Shown here: positions 15,896 through 25,969 of the stretch, piece by piece | Layout of the letters: every line of letters begins with the position of its first letter | Numbering within the stretch: position 1 is the first letter of the stretch | Assembly (NCBI GenBank): GCA_019653755.1 | Contig: BPCL01000005.1 | Span: 68,071-105,236 of the forward strand | DNA: 37,166 nt | Direction of reading: 5' to 3' | Source: Woeseia sp. | GTDB taxonomy: Bacteria > Pseudomonadota > Gammaproteobacteria > Steroidobacterales > UBA11654 | Notes under the pieces: generated by a model | Told to the model about the DNA's origin: nothing | Seen by the model: only the letters and a program-made list of their open reading frames with translations | Databases searched by the model: none | Translations under genes and position numbers: made by a program

Positions 15896-18494
15896 TTAAC
15901 TATTTTTAATCAGCTCTTTTGCAACCTTGATTGCTTTATCTATGTTCTCTGGCTTGGACCCACCAGCATTGGCAAAATTAGCACGACCTCCTCCTTTACC
16001 GTCCAGTAGATCTGACATGTTTTTTGCTATCTCCTCTGCAGAAATCCTTTCAGTTAGTACCTCGCTAACACCAATTGATACTCTTATTTTTCCCTTGCTG
16101 CTATTACTTGACAGGATAATAACTGCTGATTGATGTGAATTCTTATACTGATCGATTGCTGCTCTCATAACGTCTGCTTCAGTATCATCCTCAAGATGTT
16201 TAATAATTAAAGCAATATCATTAATCATTTCCGGCTGAACCGATGTGTCTTGAGATGGAGCGCTTGCTAATTTTGATTTCAGATCTTTAATTTCATTTTG
16301 AAGCTTCTTATTACCTTCAATTAATGCTTTAACCTTACCCTCAACATCATTTACGACGTGTTTGCAGCATCTCAGTTAATGTTTCAACAAGAAATTCGGT
16401 TTCCTCAGCCCATTTCAAAGCCTTATCCCCTGTAATTGCCTCAATTCTTCTGGTGCCGGACGAGATACTAGATTCTGTAGTAATTTTGAAAAGACCAATA
16501 TCACTGGTGTTTTTAACGTGTGTACCACCGCACAATTCTTTTGAATAATCTCCAACATCAAGAACACGTACTTTCTCTCCATACTTTTCTCCAAACAAAG
16601 CCATGGCTCCAGAATCCATCGCCTCATCATGATTCATGATACTTGTTTCAACTTCGATATTCTCTTCTATTTTTTCATTAACTTGAACTTCAATCTGTCG
16701 TATTTCATCTTTCGAGACAGCTTGAAAATGAGAGAAATCAAACCGAATTTTTTCATCATCAACCAAAGATCCACGTTGCTGCACATGATCACCTAAGACA
16801 TTCATCAAGGCAGCATGTAGCATATGTGTGCCCGTATGATTTTTTGTGATTGATTTTCTTTTAATCGGATTAATCGTAGCATTGACCTTGTCTCCCATAG
16901 AGATTGAACCCCTTGTTACGGTTCCAATATGAATGAACGCATCTCCTGAAATTTGTGTATCTAGTACTTCGAAGAGTCCGTTTTTAGATTCAATACTACC
17001 CGTATCGCCAACTTGGCCTCCACTTTCGGCATAAAATGGAGTTTGCTCTAGTACGACCTGACCAACTTCTCCTGATTCTATTGTCTTTGTATTGTCATTA
17101 GAAAATAAACCAATAACTTTGGTTTCAGCATCTAGATCTTTATAGCCGAGGAACAATGATCTAAGTTCATGATTAAGCTCTATATTTTCTACTTGTGAAA
17201 ATTGACTGGCCTTTCTTGCCATCGATTTCTGGTTTTCCATAGCCTTTATTAAATCCATCCATATCAACATCGAGATTATGATTTCTTGCTATATCCTTGG
17301 TCATATCGACGGGAAAAAGCCATAGGTGTCATAAAGCTTAAAGATAAAGTCACCTGAAAGCTTATCTGATGATAAAGAAGCTATCTCTTTCTCGAGAAGG
17401 CGCATCCCTTGAGAGAGAGTTGATGCAAAACGTTCTTCCTCCATTTGAATAATACGTTGTATGTAATCTGACTTATTATCTAGTTCTGGATAAACAGATC
17501 CCATTTCCTTTTAAATTTAAAAGGGAAAAATTAACGAAAAGAAAAACGGTGTTTGAATTTCTAATTCATAGCCATGTCTGAGTGCTCGTCTAATAATTCT
17601 TCTAAGCACATAACCTCGACCTTCATTTCCAGGTGTGACACCATCTGCAATTAGGAAAGCAGTTGAGCGAATATGATCAGCAATCACTCTGTAGTGGCTG
17701 TCATCGCCTTGATTAGAGATGTTCTTAATAGCTGATAAAAGATTTTGAAATAAATCAATATCATAGTTGCTATGGACATTTTGCATAACAGCAGCAATAC
17801 GCTCCAAGCCCATTCCTGTATCCACTGAAGGCTTCGGTAGTGGGTTCATCGTCCCATCATCCTGTCTGTCGAATTGCATGAACACTAAATTCCAGATTTC
17901 AACGAACCGATCACCATCCTCATCCTTAGATCCTGGAGGTCCACCGTGAATATCAGAACCATGATCATAGAATATCTCGCTACAAGGACCGCACGGTCCA
18001 GTATCTCCCATCGACCAGAAATTGGACTCCTTACCCATACGAACAAGGCGATCTGATTGAATACCAATTTGATCTAACCAGATTGATGCTGCTTCATCAT
18101 CGTCTTCAAAGATAGTTACCCATAATCGATCTTTATCAAGTTTCAATTCTTCAGTAATAAAATTCCATGCTAGATGAATGGCTTCCTCCTTGAAGTAGTC
18201 GCCAAAACTGAAATTACCAAGCATTTCAAAGAAAGTATGATGCCGAGTTGTATAACCAACATTTTCAAGGTCGTTGTGCTTACCTCCAGCTCTTAAGCAA
18301 CGTTGAGAGGAAACTGCTCTAGAATAGGCCCGGTCATCATTACCAAGGAAAACATCTTTAAATTGAACCATACCCGCATTGGTAAATAAGAGAGTAGGAT
18401 CATTTCCTGGAACCAATGGGGAACTCTCAACAGCTTGATGGCCATTATCCTCAAAATAACGAATAAATAATTCTCTGATCTCATTCGTTTTCAT
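15896..18494 (-). CDS. alaS: alanyl-tRNA synthetase (several indels)
   Basis: Charges tRNA-Ala in the cytoplasm and edits misacylated Ser and Gly. Joined, it spans 866 codons (E. coli 876) with all domains: class II core ([36 protein letters not shown]), editing domain ([11 protein letters not shown] and CGGTH), coiled coil, and the C-Ala domain ending [15 protein letters not shown]. Breaks lie at about 17506-17523 (two in-frame TAA codons inside an 18-bp palindrome), 17314-17318 (A run two bases too long), about 17240, and about 16360. Correcting the second restores [18 protein letters not shown]. The gene starts 3 bp after the recX stop. It is essential, so the breaks are best read as sequence errors. 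Confidence 0.95.
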
Positions 18495-18496
18495 TG

Positions 18497-18976
18497 TTAT
18501 CCAACCTCTTCATCCTTTTTCAGTTTCTTTATTGTTAATTTTACTTGATCGATCGTAAAACCTCTGTTGTTAAGAAACTTCATCATCTTTAATTGATTAT
18601 CATAATCAAGTTGTTGATTATTCCCCAACTTTTTCTCTACCACCTGCTTCGCAGAATCCAGCCATTCTGAATTTTCTATCTCTTCAATATACTTGTTTAT
18701 CAATGACTCGTCTGCGCCTCTCTGCTGCAATTCAGCTGATATCTTTAATGGTCCTTTACCATTTTTCTTTCTGGAATGAATAAAAGCTTCAACAAACCTT
18801 TCATCGCTTAATAAGCCATCTCTAATTAAGAGATCCAATTCCTGGTTAATCAGGTCTTTATCAAAATTATGAGTAGATATTTTTTTATACAGCTCATAGC
18901 GAGAATGCTCCCTTCTGGATAGGTAATCCATGGCTTTTTTTCTAATAATCTTGTTTTCAGATGGTGATTCGCTCAA
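18497..18976 (-). CDS. recX: regulatory protein RecX
   Basis: 159 residues, intact. RecX caps growing RecA filaments and inhibits recombinase and coprotease activity. Family features are the [12 protein letters not shown] start of the first three-helix repeat (about 18-29), [31 protein letters not shown] (about 48-78), and a third repeat ending in [18 protein letters not shown]. It lies 22 bp after recA and 2 bp before alaS, the classic recA-recX-alaS order of Gammaproteobacteria. Confidence 0.93.
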   Translation of the reverse strand: MSESPSENKIIRKKAMDYLSRREHSRYELYKKISTHNFDKDLINQELDLLIRDGLLSDERFVEAFIHSRKKNGKGPLKISAELQQRGADESLINKYIEEIENSEWLDSAKQVVEKKLGNNQQLDYDNQLKMMKFLNNRGFTIDQVKLTIKKLKKDEEVG

Positions 18977-18998
18977 AACTTTTAAGATTATGAGCTAT

Positions 18999-20034
18999 TT
19001 ATTTTCCATTAGAGGAATTTTTTTTCTTGGATACAGAAGGAATCATGATATCGAGAATTTTTTGCTTAATCTCTTCTTTAATCTTAGGGTTTTCAATTAA
19101 ATATCCTCTAACATTCTCTTTGCCTTGGCCAATTCTGTCTCCGTCATAGCTGTACCATGAGCCAGACTTTTCAATAAGATTATTCTCAACCCCTAAATCA
19201 ATGATTTCACCTTCAGTAGAAATACCATGACCATATAAAATCTCAAATTCAGCTATTCTAAAGGGTGGTGATACTTTATTTTTAACTACTTTTACACGTG
19301 TTTGATTGCCCACAATTTCATCGCCTTTCTTAATAGCCCCAATTCGCCTTATATCTAGCCTTACGGAAGAATAAAATTTCAGAGCATTACCGCCAGTTGT
19401 GGTTTCAGGGCTGCCAAACATTACACCGATTTTCATTCGGATCTGATTGAAAAAAGATAACCATGGTGTTGCTTTTTTTGATATTTGCCGTCAACTTCCT
19501 TAAAGCTTGTGACATTAGTCTGGCCTGAAAAGCCAACATGGGTATCCCCCATATCGCCTTCAATTTCAGCCCTTGGGGTTAACGCAGCTACAGAGTCGAT
19601 AACAATAAGATCCACCGCACCCGAGGCGACCAACATATCAGTAATCTCTAGTGCTTGCTCGCCAGGGATCGGGCTGAGAGACATAAAAATCACTTTGGGA
19701 TTAACACCAATTTTCTCTGCATAAATAGGATCAAGTGCATGCTCTGCATCGATGAACGCGGCAGTACCGCCAGCTTTTTGGCACTTTAGCTACAACTTGC
19801 AATGTTAAGGTTGTTTTTCCAGATGATTCGGGACCATAAACTTCAACAACTCGTCCTTGAGGAAGACCGCCAATACCTAGAGCTGCATCAAGGCCAATCG
19901 AGCCAGTTGATATAGACTCAATTGAATGGTCTAAATTATCCTCACCTAACTTCATTAAAGAGCCTTTTCCAAATTGTTTTTCAATTTGACTGAGTGCTGA
20001 CTTTTAGTGCTTTCCCTTTATTTTTTTGATTCAT
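18999..20034 (-). CDS. recA: recombinase RecA (four indels)
   Basis: DNA strand-exchange ATPase. Joined length is about 345 residues (E. coli 353). Motifs are Walker [10 protein letters not shown], Walker [32 protein letters not shown] (after correction), [20 protein letters not shown] with [16 protein letters not shown], and a lysine- and serine-rich C-terminal tail. Breaks are an extra base near 20001, an extra base at about 19771-19783, an A run one too long at 19528-19531, and another at 19450-19455. Each correction restores textbook RecA sequence. The upstream 64 bp contain a TATAAT box (20079-20084) but no LexA site of the CTG-N10-CAG type. Confidence 0.96.
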
Positions 20035-20098
20035 GTATTAACTCTGAAAAATATTATTTGATTGAAATTGATTACCAAATTATATCCTTTTAACGAAT

Positions 20099-20974
20099 TT
20101 AATTCTCGATTGATTTATTCACTTTTGACTCTCTATAAAGAATAATAATCCCGCCAAAAATTATAATTGACGCTCCTAACCATATTTTTGAATCCACGAC
20201 TTCATTAAAGATGAAATACCCTGCTAAGGAAGCCCAAAGAAGGCCTGTGTATTCGAAGCTTGCAAGAAATGATGCCTCTGCTTTTTTTAAAGCGAGATTA
20301 AAAAATAGAAATGCAAAACCACCAACTAACCCTGTAAGAAAAAATAAAAACCAATCCCACATGGTGGGAGTAATCCAATCAAAAATACTAATTGCAGCTC
20401 CTAGTATTGTGGGACCAAAAAAGATGTAGAAGCTCAGATTTAAGGCTGACTCTCGACCCGATAATTTTCTTGTGGTCAGAGTATTTAACGCATATGTAAC
20501 AACCCCAATCAGACCATAAATAGTTCCTGCTAAACTAAACTCTGTGCTGGGCTCAAGGATAATTAAAACGCCTGAAAATCCTATTAAAACTGCTGACCAT
20601 CTCCACACACCTACTTTTTCTCCCAACAAGGGTCCAGATAGAGCTGCAACAACAATGGGTGCAACAAAAACGATCACAAAAATATTTACTAAAGGCAGAA
20701 GTGCAAGAGCTGCGAAAAAGGTGAATGATGAAATCATCATTAGCACTGTTCTTAACAAGTGCCACCCAGGTATCTGGGTATCAAAACTCTTAATGCCATA
20801 CCTAATGGCACCAATAGCTCCTAGTATTATTAACGAGAATCCTCCCCTGAGAAATGTCATTTGGGCAACTGAAAACTTATAGAGTAAGATTTTTGCAATG
20901 ACGTCCAAGACAGACATCAAAAAAACAGCAAAAAGCATGCATAGGACTGCAGTATATATGTTCTTATTTTTCAC
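20099..20974 (-). CDS. EamA/DMT-family transporter
   Basis: 291 residues with ten predicted membrane helices arranged as two EamA repeats of five (about 8-140 and 155-285). Typical features are the early FLMSVLDVIAKILLYKFSVAQMTFLRG stretch and the LGEKVGVWRWSAVLIGFSGVLII block ending the first repeat. The second repeat ends with an equivalent EVVDSKIWLGASIIIFGGIIIL. The group exports amino acids and other small metabolites; the substrate is not readable. It starts 16 bp after the cysB stop, and the fit with a sulfur operon suggests export of cysteine or a related metabolite (inference). The start ATG follows the family consensus. Confidence 0.85.
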   Translation of the reverse strand: MKNKNIYTAVLCMLFAVFLMSVLDVIAKILLYKFSVAQMTFLRGGFSLIILGAIGAIRYGIKSFDTQIPGWHLLRTVLMMISSFTFFAALALLPLVNIFVIVFVAPIVVAALSGPLLGEKVGVWRWSAVLIGFSGVLIILEPSTEFSLAGTIYGLIGVVTYALNTLTTRKLSGRESALNLSFYIFFGPTILGAAISIFDWITPTMWDWFLFFLTGLVGGFAFLFFNLALKKAEASFLASFEYTGLLWASLAGYFIFNEVVDSKIWLGASIIIFGGIIILYRESKVNKSIEN

Positions 20975-20990
20975 AATACCGTTTAATTAC

Positions 20991-21993
20991 TTATAGTTTA
21001 ATTTGGTCGCATCCACCTTTCACAGGAAGCTCAATCTTACTAAACAACGGATTGACTTCATCTTGTGTCTTGGTTTCAGCGGCCTTCATTATAAGCTTTG
21101 GATTTAAGTGTTCTGCAAATAAATTGATAAAGCTCATTGCATATCTACTCAGAATCATGCCTCTTCTAAAGCCAAAATAAGTGGTGCATTTAGGAAAAAT
21201 ATTTTCACCACTCACAGCTATGAAGTCTTCATGATCATCGCACTCGTAAGCCATACCTGAAATCACTCCTATTCCCATACCCATTTTCACATAGGTTTTT
21301 GATGATATCTGCATCACGGGCAGCAAAAACAATATTGGGACTAAGATTTTTTTTGTTAAAAGTCTCAGTAAAACTGGTGTCTGGACCAACACTAAATGCA
21401 TAAGTTACAAGAGGCTCTTTGGCTAGACGACGAATGGTAAGTTTCTTTAGATCCTTTTTTATTGGATGATCTAAAGGAGCGATAATTGCATTGAACCAAT
21501 GATAGGCTGGAAGAAGAACGAGATCAGTGCTTACTCCCTCAAGATCAGTTGCTATAGCTAAATCTACTTCATTTGCTATAACCATTTCTCTGATTTGCTC
21601 AGAGGATCCTAATTTTAATTCTAACTTAACCTTAGGAAAGTCCTCTTTGAAGACCTGTATGACTTCAGGGAGAATATATCTAGCTTGTGCACTAGTAGTG
21701 GCTAAGGTAAGAACTCCTTCATCTATATCTGATATCTGATCGCTTAATAATTTTATATTATCTACATCCTGCAAAATCTTCTTTGCGTACCATAGAACCT
21801 CTTCACCAAAAGAAGTTAGCGCAGTGATCTTTTTACCTTTACGTGCAAAAATAAAAGCGCCCAATTCATCTTCAAGCAGTTTTATTTGCTTGCTTATTCC
21901 GGGTTGGCTAGTGTTTGAAGATTCTGCCGCCTTAGTAATATTAAGCTTATTATCAACAATAGAGAGTAGGTATTTAAACTGGGTAAGTGTCAT
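20991..21993 (-). CDS. cysB: CysB-type LysR regulator (one frameshift)
   Basis: LysR-family transcription factor of 334 residues after correction (E. coli CysB 324). The N-terminal winged helix-turn-helix reads MTLTQFKYLLSIVDNKLNIT, then KAAESSNTSQPGISKQIKLLE. The ligand domain shows TTSAQARYILPEVIQVF, as in CysB where it binds N-acetylserine or sulfate. A T run of five at 21296-21300 should be four. Corrected, ARDADIIKTYVKMGMGIGVI flows into the C-terminal FGFRRGMILSRY region specific to CysB. It would activate sulfate-assimilation genes. It sits between an unknown exported protein and the DMT transporter, near metX and cysK. Confidence 0.88.
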
Positions 21994-22071
21994 AACAAAA
22001 TATTAAGTTATAAAGGAATTATTATAACAATAAGTTATATATAATTTTTCTTAAGATTTAATTATTTTTGA

Positions 22072-22482
22072 CTAAGGTCTGCCTTCAACAACAATTGCTT
22101 CATACATAATCCCTTCCTTGAAAAAGCCAGGCCATTTAGCGCCTATTCTAGGATTATTCATCAAGACTAACGGGAAACATTCGCTGAGTTGCGAGGGTTC
22201 TCTTATGCTTGAAGTCATTAAATAGCAAAACATCTGTGTGCCTTCATCGCCCTCAACCCACCATGATCCCGTATAATCCAGATCTGATTTTAATTCACCG
22301 CCTCGATCAAAGTAGGTGTCCACATCGAACGCTTCAGGTATTTGTACGGTGTACCTAATCGTTGCAGAAAATAGATTGGTCCAATAGCCCGGTTCTGCAT
22401 CAGTTTCTTCAGCTGTTTGAGAATAACTAGCAGAAGCAACAATAAGACAAAGGATTGTAGGGATTAAAAATGTTTTTCTCAT
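22072..22482 (-). CDS. exported protein of unknown function
   Basis: 136 residues. A signal peptide (MRKTFLIPTILCLIVASASYS, cleavage near residue 21) precedes an acidic mature domain. The domain carries PGYWTNLFSATIRYTVQIPE, GSWWVEGDEGTQMFCYL and SQLSECFPLVL. Two cysteines in the mature part could form a disulfide. No known family recognised. It lies 33 bp after metX and 78 bp before cysB on the same strand, so it probably belongs to that transcript. Confidence 0.65.
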   Translation of the reverse strand: MRKTFLIPTILCLIVASASYSQTAEETDAEPGYWTNLFSATIRYTVQIPEAFDVDTYFDRGGELKSDLDYTGSWWVEGDEGTQMFCYLMTSSIREPSQLSECFPLVLMNNPRIGAKWPGFFKEGIMYEAIVVEGRP

Positions 22483-22515
22483 AAAACTTATTATGACATA
22501 TTTATCAAAATAAGG

Positions 22516-23633
22516 TTATTTGAAGAATTTAGCCAATGCGCTACCAAAGTTCTCATTATCAACGAGAAAAGAATCATGGCCATTGATCGAGGGAAGCTTT
22601 AATAGATCTACGCTATATTTCTGAGCCGAAAAGGCATTATAAAGGTCTTCCTGACACTGAAATGGGAAAATATAATCCTCCTCAACGCCTATAATTAAAA
22701 CTCGATTTAGATCAAGATTTGCAACCGTCTCTTCAATGTCATCGTAACCTTCAGCAAAATCAAAAGCATCGATAGCATTTGATAAATACAAATATGAATT
22801 GGGGTCAAAATCACTGATAAAGTCATCTGATCTTCGTTTCAAATAGTCTTGAATTTGGAATCTATTGCCAAATAAATCTGCCCTTTCAGCAATATTTTGA
22901 ATCAGTTTTCTCCCAAACCGTTTATTCCATTCGGTTGGAGATCGATAAGTAATCATTCCTAAAAACCGAGCGTGCTTCATCCCCTCAAGCGGGAGATCAT
23001 CTTGGTTATAATTGCCTTCTTTCCACTGAGGATCTGAAGTAATCATTGACCGTTGCAAAGATCTCAGAGCAATAGAAAAAGGTCGTGATGATGATGCCGC
23101 TGAAATTAAGACGAGTTCATGTGTAATGCCGGGAAATTGCTTGATCAAACTTAATGCAGTCATGCCTCCCATAGAAGGACCTACAATTGCCTTGAGCGCC
23201 TCTATACCAAGACCATCAATTACTGGCTTTATTGAGGAAGCAATATCTTCAATGCTTATTTCAGGAAAACTCAGTCGATATCTTTTTCCTGATTCAGGAT
23301 CCTTACTTGAAGGCCCAGATGAGCCGAAGCAGCTACCTAAGGAATTAACACAGATAACGAAATACTTACTTGTATCAATGGCTTTATCTTTGCCTACAAT
23401 ACTCTCCCACCAACCAGGGCTGCTATCTCTATAGACGATGCAATATGAGCCGAAGGTGATAAACCAGTTGTAACGAGAATGGCATTATTTTTCTTATCAT
23501 TTAGAGTTCCCAGTGTCTCATAGGCAATAGTAATAGGATCATTAAAAACAGCCCCATTCTTGAAAATAAATGGTGGCTCGATGGTTACCGATTTTTTTGT
23601 GATCCCGTTCATTTTGATGGTGGTATTATCCAA
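22516..23633 (-). CDS. metX: homoserine O-acyltransferase MetX (one frameshift)
   Basis: Alpha/beta-hydrolase-fold enzyme that acylates homoserine for methionine synthesis. Joined length is about 372 residues. Motifs in order are [13 protein letters not shown], the [12 protein letters not shown] block, [18 protein letters not shown], and nucleophile elbow [10 protein letters not shown]. The C-terminal Asp lies in [13 protein letters not shown] and the His in NGHDSFLVD. The frame breaks at about 23428-23437. Corrected, AHIASS runs into YRDSSPGWW. Whether it uses acetyl-CoA or succinyl-CoA cannot be told by eye. It is divergent from cysK with 133 bp between the starts. Confidence 0.92.
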
Positions 23634-23766
23634 TAAAGGGATTCAGGAAAACCAAATAAATAATTATTTATATAGATCTAAATAATCTAAGGGATTTAAC
23701 AGAAAGGGATTAAGATATCATCAAATATACCTTTGTAACATTGCTCTAAAATGACTTAAGCACATT

Positions 23767-24720
23767 ATGATTTATAACGACATTATAGAGACAATTGGTA
23801 AAACACCAGTTGTCAGAATCAACAAGATGGGTCCCAAAGATCAAAATATCTTTGTCAAATGTGAAGCATTCAACCCTTTAGCTTCTGTCAAAGACCGATT
23901 GGCCATTGCGATTATTAGTGATGCTGAAGAATCTGGAAAATTAACCCCAGGACAAACTGTTGTGGAGGCAACCTCAGGTAACACAGGTATTGCCTTAGCT
24001 ATGGTCTGTGCAGCTAGAGGCTATCCATTTGTGGCTACTATGGTGGAAACCTTTTCTATTGAACGAAGAAAAATTATGAAAGCTTTGGGTGCAAAAGTCA
24101 TCCTAACCCCGGCTGAAGAAAGAGGAACAGGAATGGTTAATAGAGCTAAAGAATTAGCAGAAAAGCACGGATGGTTCCTGGCTGATCAATTTCAGAATCC
24201 AGCAAATCCAGATTATCATCGTAAAACGACAGCGGTAGAGATTATCAATGACTTTAAGAATAACAAACTAGATTATTTTGTTAGCGGATGGGGCACAGGT
24301 GGAACTATCACCGGAGTGGGTGAAGTTCTAAAAACAGAGAGACCAGACATAAAAATAGTTGGCGTTGAACCAGAATTAGCCCCTTTGTTATCTAAAGATG
24401 AATGGCAGCCCCATAAAATACAAGGATGGACTCCTGACTTTATCCCTGCAATTCTTGAAAAAGGAGTAATCGATGAAATTGTTACTGTCGATGACGAAGC
24501 ATCCATAGAGACCGCCAAAGATTTAGCAAAAAAAGAAGGTATATTCTGTGGTATTTCGGCAGGAGCAACTATGCAGGGTGCTTTACAAATTGCAGAAGTC
24601 GCACCAAAAAATAGCACTTTCTGTGTCATGCTACCCGATACAGGAGAGAGATATCTGTCATCCCCTCTCTTTGAAAATATAACTGAAGAGAGTGATGATG
24701 ATTGGCTAGCTGCTCAATAG
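23767..24720 (+). CDS. cysK: cysteine synthase
   Basis: PLP-dependent O-acetylserine sulfhydrylase of 317 residues, intact. The PLP lysine is K42 in NPLASVKDR. The substrate loop TSGNTGIAL is at 69-77, the phosphate-binding GTGGTITG lies near 176-183, and SAGA is in the C-terminal part. Near it is EPELAPLLSKDEWQPHKIQG, an active-site lid region that fits CysK or CysM. Low-GC marine Gammaproteobacteria often have only one copy, so I prefer cysK but cysM is possible. It makes cysteine from sulfide and O-acetylserine, working with the CysB and MetX encoded on the other strand. Confidence 0.88.
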   Translation: MIYNDIIETIGKTPVVRINKMGPKDQNIFVKCEAFNPLASVKDRLAIAIISDAEESGKLTPGQTVVEATSGNTGIALAMVCAARGYPFVATMVETFSIERRKIMKALGAKVILTPAEERGTGMVNRAKELAEKHGWFLADQFQNPANPDYHRKTTAVEIINDFKNNKLDYFVSGWGTGGTITGVGEVLKTERPDIKIVGVEPELAPLLSKDEWQPHKIQGWTPDFIPAILEKGVIDEIVTVDDEASIETAKDLAKKEGIFCGISAGATMQGALQIAEVAPKNSTFCVMLPDTGERYLSSPLFENITEESDDDWLAAQ

Positions 24721-24750
24721 TAACTATTTCTGAGTTACTGCCTTTCCCTT
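24719..24750 (+). terminator. weak hairpin after cysK
   Basis: AGTAACT at 24719-24725 pairs with AGTTACT at 24733-24739 around a 7-base loop, followed by a short pyrimidine run GCCTTTCCCTT. It starts in the cysK stop codon. The U-tract is poor, so termination may be partial. Confidence 0.35.
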
Positions 24751-24802
24751 AAAAAACATGTTAATCGATACTAAAATGTATTAGGTTATTATCATCCTAT
24801 TT

Positions 24803-25969
24803 ATGAGAACTCTTTTTAAAATTATATCTTCATTAATTTTGTTGCTTATAGCTTCATTAGCAACCTATGTAACCTACTTGTATCTTCAGAATCCTGTTGT
24901 TGTATCAAGACTCGGTGGAGTAATCATGGGCAATAGTCCAGGTATCCCAGAATTGGTTCTTGCCAAGAATGAATATCGACTGATACAAGCAACATCTAAA
25001 ACAATCTCCGAAGAATCAATTGAGTCAGCGATCAAATTTGCAGAAGAAACCGATTCTCATGCATTATTGATCTTTCATAAGAACGAAATTCAACTAGAAC
25101 ATTACTTCCCTGAATATTCAAAAGAATCTATTACCAGCACAGCTTCTATGCACAAATCAGTTTTAGCAATATTAATAGGCATAGCAATAGAACAGGGCCA
25201 CATAGAAAGCATTGACCAACCAGCATCGGACTTCTTGACTGAATGGTCGGATGATAAAAGAAACCAGATTACTATTCGTCAAATGCTTCAGCAATCAAGC
25301 GGTATTGATTATCCTGAATTCTCTTTTCATCCTTTAGGCGAATGGAATGAAATGGCTGTGGGTGATGACGTGATGAAAATTACACTCAATCAAATGTATG
25401 AAAAAGATCCTGATACTGAGTTTGCATACAATGGCATTAATCCTCAAAATCTAGGGCTTCTATTGCAAAGAGCAACCGGTCAAAGGTACTCGAGTTATTT
25501 ATCAGAAAATTTTTGGCAACATCTGGCAGAAAAGGATTCTTATGTCATTTTGGATTCTGATCAAAATAAAATGCCAAGAATGTTTTGCTGCCTAGATGCT
25601 ATAGCAAAAGACTGGCTAAGAGTTGGGGTATTGATTCTTAATAAAGGGATATTAAATCAAAAACGAATTGTCTCAGAATCTTGGATCGAGCAAATGATAT
25701 CATCCTCGGAATTAAATCCAAATTATGGCTATTTAACTTGGCTAGGAATGGAACATCAAGAACGAAGAATCTATAATAATAAAAGCACAGCAACTGGTTT
25801 TCACAGTGAACCCTATATAGATGAGGATGTAATTTATTTTGATGGTTTTGGTGGTCAAAGGGTCTATATCATTCCTTCTCGGGAGCTTGTTATTGTGAGA
25901 ACGGGAGCTATAAAAATGGACTGGGATGATGCCAAGTTACCGAATATAATTAGTAAGGGGATATTATGA
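24803..25969 (+). CDS. beta-lactamase-family serine hydrolase 1
   Basis: PF00144-type serine hydrolase of 388 residues. An N-terminal membrane segment (residues 5-29) is a signal anchor, so the enzyme faces the periplasm. The catalytic SxxK is S115-M-H-K118, the second-motif tyrosine is Y209 in EFAYNGIN, and the third region is FDGFGGQRVYIIPS near the end. Class C-like folds include esterases, peptidases and lactonases. The substrate is unknown and antibiotic resistance should not be assumed. The stop overlaps the start of the next gene by 4 bp (ATGA), indicating translational coupling with its paralog. Confidence 0.83.
   Translation: MRTLFKIISSLILLLIASLATYVTYLYLQNPVVVSRLGGVIMGNSPGIPELVLAKNEYRLIQATSKTISEESIESAIKFAEETDSHALLIFHKNEIQLEHYFPEYSKESITSTASMHKSVLAILIGIAIEQGHIESIDQPASDFLTEWSDDKRNQITIRQMLQQSSGIDYPEFSFHPLGEWNEMAVGDDVMKITLNQMYEKDPDTEFAYNGINPQNLGLLLQRATGQRYSSYLSENFWQHLAEKDSYVILDSDQNKMPRMFCCLDAIAKDWLRVGVLILNKGILNQKRIVSESWIEQMISSSELNPNYGYLTWLGMEHQERRIYNNKSTATGFHSEPYIDEDVIYFDGFGGQRVYIIPSRELVIVRTGAIKMDWDDAKLPNIISKGIL

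Noticed and set aside
16415..16630. 71-codon frame overlapping alaS in a different phase
   Set aside because: It is an out-of-frame reading of conserved AlaRS sequence (CGGTH region is in the main frame).
20544..20882. 112-codon open frame on the + strand
   Set aside because: Antisense to the intact DMT transporter gene; a shadow of its codon bias.
23634..23766. SAM riboswitch upstream of metX
   Set aside because: The short intergenic region with cysK shows no multi-helix junction or terminator pairing of a SAM riboswitch; only promoter-like AT sequence.
24273..24629. 118-codon open frame on the - strand
   Set aside because: Antisense to the intact cysK gene, with no family features.
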